Shown: one piece after another, positions 58,157-64,000 of the stretch
Numbering within the stretch: the first letter of the stretch is position 1
Layout: each line of letters opens with the position of its first letter
NCBI GenBank assembly: GCA_019022495.1
Contig: JAFEKR010000002.1
Location: 1,984,001-2,048,000 of the forward strand
DNA: 64,000 bases
Direction of reading: 5' to 3'
DNA from: Epichloe hybrida
Lineage: Eukaryota; Ascomycota; Sordariomycetes; Hypocreales; Clavicipitaceae
Program-made: the position numbers and the translations under genes
Notes under the pieces: generated by a model
Seen by the model: only the letters and a program-made list of their open reading frames with translations
The model's database searches: none
What the model was told of the DNA's origin: nothing

Positions 58157-61100
58157 CTTAATGTTAATATAGTTAGTTGCCTTATTTACTATATATCTAG
58201 CGGTTGCTTTATAAAAAACTATCTTTATCTTAAAGATAGGTCTTGTATTGCTGCCCTAGATATAGAAAAACATGGTTTTTTCTTTCACGTTAAAAACCAA
58301 TTTACACTAACGTTACATAAAGGGCCCTGTAAAAAATCTCATTATATCTAACCTTTTACCTATGCTAGCTTTAGGAGTCATAGCTATCCGATTAGCTACC
58401 CTATAGAGGTTTAAATTCCCTCTAAAAAGCCGGATTAGGCTTCTGATTTGGACAAAATCGCTGAAATTAACGAAAATGATAATGATATTGAAGAAACCGT
58501 ACGGGATGATTTAGGGGATTTAGTCCCTTCTCCAACGCCTATAGCCCTAGGTTAGGTCCCTTATAAATCTAAAGAAATAGATTTAGGGGTGTTAGAGGGC
58601 CTTAGTGGAGGAAAAAGGTCCCTAATACCTCCCTAAGAGGCCTGTGGTTCTTAAGGGGCCTAGCAGGGGACTAACGGAGAGGGCCCTAATCTAGACCTGA
58701 ATCTAGACCCTAATTCAGGCCCTAAAGACCTTTAATATTAAAAGTTACTAGAACTAGCTGGCCTATGGCATGTACGATTAGGGCACCTAGGGCTTCCTTT
58801 GCTAAAGAAAATAAGCCTTATAACTAAAGGAATCCCTGATTTTTCTAAAATTAAGGATAAAGACTTTAAATATATAGCTTATAATTAATCTAAGGCAGTT
58901 AGAAGACCTAGGAAATTAGCTATCCCTGACCCCCCTAGAGCTCTAGATCGAATAGAGGGGGATACGCTAAAAATTAGCCCTATGCCGTATAATAAACAGT
59001 TAATTTGCTTATTTCTAGTTAATCGAAAAACTAGATATAAGTGGGTGTTCTTATTACCTAATAAGGAAGGCCTAACTGTTTATAGGGCTATTAAGGGCTT
59101 CTTTAGAGGGCTTAAAAATCAACTAGGTTAATATCCTAGGCACCTTCACTTTAATAGGGGCCAAGAAATCGATTCTAGTTATTAAACCTAGTTAAATTCT
59201 AAAGGGATTAAATTTATAACTTCTAGTCCCTATATCCATGAGCAAAATGGATTAGCAGAGCGTTTTATTCGTACTATTCTAGATTAATTAAGGGCTACTA
59301 TCTAGTGGGCAAAATTACCCTTATATCTATAGTGTTTTGTATTACCTATAGTTATTAACCTAGTTAATATAACTACTAATACTACTAAGGATAAAAGCCC
59401 TAAATAACTGCTAGCTAGGGAGCTAAATCAGCCCTGTACAACTGATATTAGCAGTATTAGAGCTATAGGATCTCACTGTGAGATTCTAATCCCCCTAGAA
59501 AAACAACCTAAAGCCTAGAAGTTAGTAGCTAGGACTATCCCTAGAAGGTTATTAGCTACACTAGGTTCTAACACCTATCTAGTGTACATCCCCTCTAAAA
59601 GGCTAGTTACAAAGACTAGCTTTATTAAGATTATAGAGCCTATAGGTCCTGTCTCTAAAGGATTACCTAGGCTTTCTATAGGGGATAACCCTTTAGAGGG
59701 GGAAAATGATTTAGAAGATTAAGATCTAAATTAAGGTTTAAAGGATTACCCTATAGATAACATAGGAAATCAAAATCCCCCTATAGGTTAAGAAAAACAC
59801 CCTATAGGGCCTGTACAACCCCCTAAGGAACTGATTCCAGAGGCCTCAGAGGAGGCCACGCCCGTAACTTCCCTAGGAAATCAAATTTCAACTCCGGACC
59901 TTAATTTTGATAAAATTACCGACTTTGACCCTAATATTAACCCTATAGATATTAAAATTAGTTCCCCTTCTTCTCTAGATTTTATAAAAGAAATCTACTT
60001 TAAGGTATAGGAGAAGCTAAAGGAAAACAACCCTAATAGCCCTAAACCTAAGACCTAGAAGCAAGCTATATCTAGCCCTAAAAGGGATAAATGGATAGAA
60101 GCTACGTATAAGGAATACAAACAGCTTCTAAAGGCTAGTACTTTTAAATTTATAGGGAAAGACTAAGTACCTAAGGGCCGAAAAGTACTAAAGAATAGGC
60201 TTATTTATAAGCTTAAAAAGGATAAAGAAAATAATCCTTTAAAATACAAGGCCTGACTCGTTACTAAGGGATTTATGCAAATTAAAGGTCTAGATTACCT
60301 AGAGACCTTTGCAGCCACAAGCATTCCCCCTAGCTAGAGGATTTTACTAGCCCTAGCGGCTTAGAATAACTAGGAAATCAAATAGGTTGATTTTATAGGA
60401 GCTTTTCTTAATAGTAAGCTACAATAACAGATTTATATAGTTATTCCGGACGGATTTATCGAATTCCTTAAAGCAAATCCTAAATTAGCTAAATTAGCTA
60501 AAAGTTTTAGCTATAAACCTTCTAAAGATTAAGTAATTTTATTATAGAAATCTTTATATAGCCTAAAACAGAGCTTAAGGGAATGGCAATAAGCACTAAT
60601 TGCAGTGCTAAAGTCCCTAGGATTTAGCCCTCTAATTTCTGACCTAGCTATATTCTATAATTCCTCCACCAAAACCTTTATCATTATATATATAGATGAT
60701 TGTCTTCTAATTAGACCGGATTTACGTTATATCTAAAGACTTAAAAAGGAACTTCATAAAGTCTATCTAATAGAAGATAGGGGGCTGGCTGAATTCTTCT
60801 TAGGGGTTCAAATTATATAAGATAGACCTAATAGGGTCCTGAAAATTCATTAATCTTAGTATATCTTAGAGGCTTTAAATTAATTTAACATGCTAGATAG
60901 TAAGCCTATTAGCATACCTCTTTAGCTAGGCGTTTTAGCTACGCAGACCACTAAGCTTTTAATAGCTAGCGAAATCAAGCTCTATTAGTGCATTATAGGG
61001 ACTATAATGTACCTAATGTTGCTTATAAGGCCAGACGTGGCCTTTACACTTCAGTGGCTATTTACAGCACTAGCTAGGCCCTATATAGAGCACCTAAGAG

Positions 61101-61174
61101 TAGCTAAAAACCTGCTTAGGTACCTATTAGGGACTAAATTCCTTGCTATAATTTATAGGGGAGACTCTAAAGGT

Positions 61175-63086
61175 TAGAGTATTGCACTAAAACGTGTAGT
61201 GTAGTGTAGTATTTGTAGTGTAGTGTAGTAACTACACTACAAATTACACTACACTACAAACTACACTAACTATAAGGAAAAAAAAACTACATTACACTAA
61301 CTATAAAAAAAAAAAAAACTATAATATATTACACTACAAATTTTTTTTCCTAAACTACACTAACTACAAATACTACAAATGTAGTATTAGACTTTTTATT
61401 AGTTATTAGCATTTATAAGGTTAAAAGAAAGCTAGTTATATAAAAGCTTTTATTATTACCTATTTTATTAAATTAGTTATAGAATTTATAATATTATATT
61501 ATTTTTATAATTTTATTATAACTAAGTAAGGTTATATATAATATTATACTTTTTTAATAATACTATTTAACTTAATACTTTATTTCCCTAATATAACTTA
61601 AAGAAAAACCTTCTTATTATATTATTTACTATTTTTATAAATTATTTTATCTTTCTATAAATTATTATTATTACTTATTTTAAAAAAAAACTATAAAAAG
61701 AACTACTAGTAAACTTAATATAAGTAGCTTATTATATCTTATTATAGCTTATAATAGCTTATAATAGCTTATAATACCAATATTACTAATATTACTAGTA
61801 TTACTAAGATTACTAAGATTACTAAGATTACTAAGATTACTAAGATTACTAAGATTACTAAGATTACTAAGATTACTAAGATTACTAAGATTACTAAGAT
61901 TGCTAAGATTGCTAAGATTACTAAGATTACTTATAATATTATTAGTGTTAAATTTTAATAAAAAATAAATAAAAAATAAATAACTTAAATATAAATACTA
62001 GTAATTATAAGTAAATTACTATAGTAAAAGCTATAGCCTTTAATAACTTAGTATTTTAAGGTTTTTAAAAATATTAATATTATAAAAATGTTTTCTCTTT
62101 TATATTTTTTTAAAATAATAATAAAAGTAAAATAATAGTAATAATAGTAATTAAGGTTATTAAAGTTATTAAAGCTCTTATAATAAGTATAGTATATTAT
62201 ATAAAAGTAAGTCTTAGTTTTATTTTAAAAAATAAGTTAAACTTATTTTTTATAGCTTAATTAAGCTATATAAGGTAATTAAAATAATACTATTAATTAT
62301 TTATTAATAGATTATAAATATTAGTTTATTATATTCTTTATTTATATATTATAGTAATAAGATATATAAAGTTACTATATATAACTTCTTAAGGCTTTAG
62401 AATTATAAAGCTAAAAGTAATATTTAATTAGTTTAAATCTTAAATAAATAGTTTAAGCTTTTTTTAAGTTCTTATTATATTAAGAATAAGATTTAAGTAC
62501 TAAGTATATATTTTATTAACTTCTAGTAATTTATCTAGATTTCTTAATTAATTTTATTCTATTAGTTTAGGGTATTTTTTATTTAAAATAATAATAATAA
62601 CATTTTAAAATATAAAATAATTAATAGTAATAGTAAATAAAATAATAAGAAGGTTTTTCTTTAAGTTATATTAGTAAAATAAAGTATTAGGTATAATAGT
62701 ATTATTAAAAAGTTATAATATTATAAATTACCCTAGTTATAGTAAAATCCTTAAAAAAAGGTAAATTTTATAAATTATATAACTAATTAGGTAAAATAGG
62801 TAATAATAAAAGCTTCTATATAACTAGCCTTCTTTTAATCCTTATAATAACCTTATATAATAAAAAAGCCCACTTTTTTTTTACTAATACTATATTTGTA
62901 GTTTTTATAGTTAGTGTAGTTAGTAACTACACTAACTACATTACACTATAAGCAAAAAAAAAACTACACTATACTAACTATAAAAAAAAAAAACTATAAT
63001 ATATTAACTATAAGAAAAAAAAAACTATATTATAAATACAAATTTTTCCTAAAAACTACACTAACTACACTACAAATAATACTCTG
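61175..63086 (-). mobile_element. hAT-like CAGAGTATTG element, copy C, inverted, inside Copia RNase H
   Basis: Reads TAGAGTATTG at the left (C to T) and AATACTCTG at the right. The 8-mers CTAAAGGT (61167-61174) and CTTAAGGT (63087-63094) match at 7 of 8. Removing the element restores the Copia frame D-S-K-G-I-A-S-K-S-L-I-G-Y. At 1912 bp it gives the family size without nested elements. Palindrome at about 62905-62940; 9-bp array at 61799-61935; no ORF. Confidence 0.8.
61799..61935. repeat. 9-bp minisatellite, unit ATTACTAAG, about 15 copies
   Basis: Inverted counterpart of the array in copy B, with two units showing A-to-G variants (GATTGCTAA). Confidence 0.85.
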
Positions 63087-63776
63087 CTTAAGGTATAGCT
63101 AGCAAAAGCCTAATAGGTTATTATAATAGTGATTTTATAGGGGATAAAAAGACCTCTAAATTAACCTACGCTTATCTATTTAAGCTAGCTAGCGGACCTA
63201 TTAGCTAGAAATCAAAGAAAGCTAGTACAATAGCTCTATTAACATTAGAAGCTAAAGCTAACGCTATCTGCGAGACCTTCTGGGAGCTACAGTGGCTTTA
63301 GGGCTTATTTAAGGAGCTAAAAACCCCTATTTCTCCCCCTATCTAGATATATTACAATAATTAAGGCGCTATAACCACTGCCTATAACCCTGCCTTACAT
63401 AGCTATACAAAGCATACCTTACTAAAGTTTAACTATATTAGGCAATAGGTTTTAGAGGGTTTAGCTAAGATTAAATATCTAGATACAAAGTTAATACCTG
63501 CAGACAGTCTAATAAAGCCTCTATCTAGACCTCTTTATTAGGCCTTTATTAAGCTCTTAGGGCTTAATAATTACTAAAAAACCAATAACTAAATCCCTTT
63601 AATAGGGAACTAAAAACAACGCTAAAAAGGGAGCTATATTTAACAATAGCTAGGAATTTAAAAAGGGGGTCTTTTATCTTTTCCTATTTTTCCCTTTTAT
63701 TTATTTTTATCTAAAAAGTTCTTATTTACCCTATATTACTTTATACGCTTTTAATTAGCTTATATGTAATTCTTTT

Positions 63777-63786
63777 GTAGAGGGGG
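63777..63786 (+). other. Copia polypurine tract
   Basis: GTAGAGGGGG directly precedes the 3' LTR start TGTTAAAA at 63787, the expected place for plus-strand priming. Confidence 0.65.
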
Positions 63787-64000
63787 TGTTAAAAATAAGT
63801 CTTATTTTTAGCCCTTTCTAGTTAAAGGACCTTTCTATTACTAGCTTGCATTATAAGCCTAATAGCTACACTGCAGCTATTAATGGTCACGAAGGTGGCC
63901 GTTAATAGCTATGACTAACTATATGAATAACTAATCCAAATTAATTATTAATTGTGGATTATTTAATTGCGTTATAGCTGCAAGCGTAGCCATAACCGCA
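63787..64000 (+). repeat. Copia 3' LTR, first 214 bp, RIP-mutated
   Basis: Aligns with 51283 onwards; differences are mostly transitions of the RIP type. The window ends inside it. Confidence 0.85.

Larger units (their letters stand above)
51283..64000 (+). mobile_element. Ty1/Copia retrotransposon, RIP-inactivated, carrying nested insertions (runs off the window)
   Basis: The 5' LTR (51283-51724 plus 56043-56410) is split by hAT-like copy B. The internal region 56411-63786 follows, then the first 214 bp of the 3' LTR. Order on the plus strand: leader with tandem repeats; gag from the ATG at 56672; protease/pre-integrase with WHVRLGHLGLP at about 58766; integrase; reverse transcriptase with the intact Y-I-D-D box at 60689-60700; and RNase H, split by copy C (61175-63086) and resuming at IASKSLIGYYNSDFIGDKKT and ICETFWELQWL. 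This order (integrase before RT) defines Copia. Stops are TAG/TAA at expected Gln/Trp positions. Insertion interrupted the Gypsy integrase; the left 5-mer ATTAC is the candidate target duplication. Confidence 0.88.

Overview
The window comes from a filamentous ascomycete, most likely a Sordariomycete of the order Hypocreales. Genes are intron-rich, with introns mostly of 55-125 nt, GTRNGY-type donors and CTRAY-type branch sites. The protein set is typically fungal (Opi1, Vac8, Snf4, Alb1, Apm1, an M14 carboxypeptidase and a type-B carboxylesterase with secretion signals). The AT-rich blocks carry the mark of repeat-induced point mutation (RIP): CpA/TpG is replaced by TpA, and transposon reading frames are broken by TAA/TAG stops. 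The genus cannot be fixed from sequence alone.

Layout. 1-10.8 kb is ordinary gene space: the 3' end of a SET-domain lysine methyltransferase, AP-1 mu (apm1), the phospholipid-gene repressor opi1, and a fungal protein-kinase-like gene. 10.8-16.0 kb is an AT-rich RIP island. It holds a 703-bp inverted-repeat element, two copies of an element with hAT-like termini, the 3' end of a dead minus-strand Copia element, and a solo LTR inserted in that Copia. 16.0-45.7 kb is gene space: a secreted type-B carboxylesterase, rpa3, a secreted M14 carboxypeptidase, a RhoGAP protein, snf4 (AMPK gamma), vac8, imp1 divergent from mitochondrial IF3, alb1, an amidase-like gene whose catalytic serines appear lost, a cysteine-rich secreted-type gene with broken frames, and a small phosphotransferase/kinase-like gene. 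45.9 kb to the end is a second, larger RIP island.

The right-hand island is a nested stack of transposons. A Ty3/Gypsy element (from 46682) is interrupted inside its integrase by a Ty1/Copia element (from 51283, running off the window). That Copia carries two copies of the hAT-like element, one in its 5' LTR and one in its RNase H region. The 5' copy is itself interrupted by a 2.35-kb LTR element with 280-bp LTRs. Target-site duplications support most of these joints, so the order of insertion can be read.

Gene relationships. Most genes are housekeeping genes that are simply neighbours. The clearest functional pairing is imp1 and mitochondrial IF3, head-to-head over a 406-bp shared intergenic region. 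The carboxylesterase and carboxypeptidase are both probably secreted hydrolases and flank rpa3. I found no CRISPR array, no convincing tRNA or rRNA, no biosynthetic gene cluster and no clearly new multi-gene system. The most unusual item is the family of roughly 1.9-2.1-kb non-coding elements with 10-bp CAGAGTATTG termini, 8-bp target duplications and private minisatellites.
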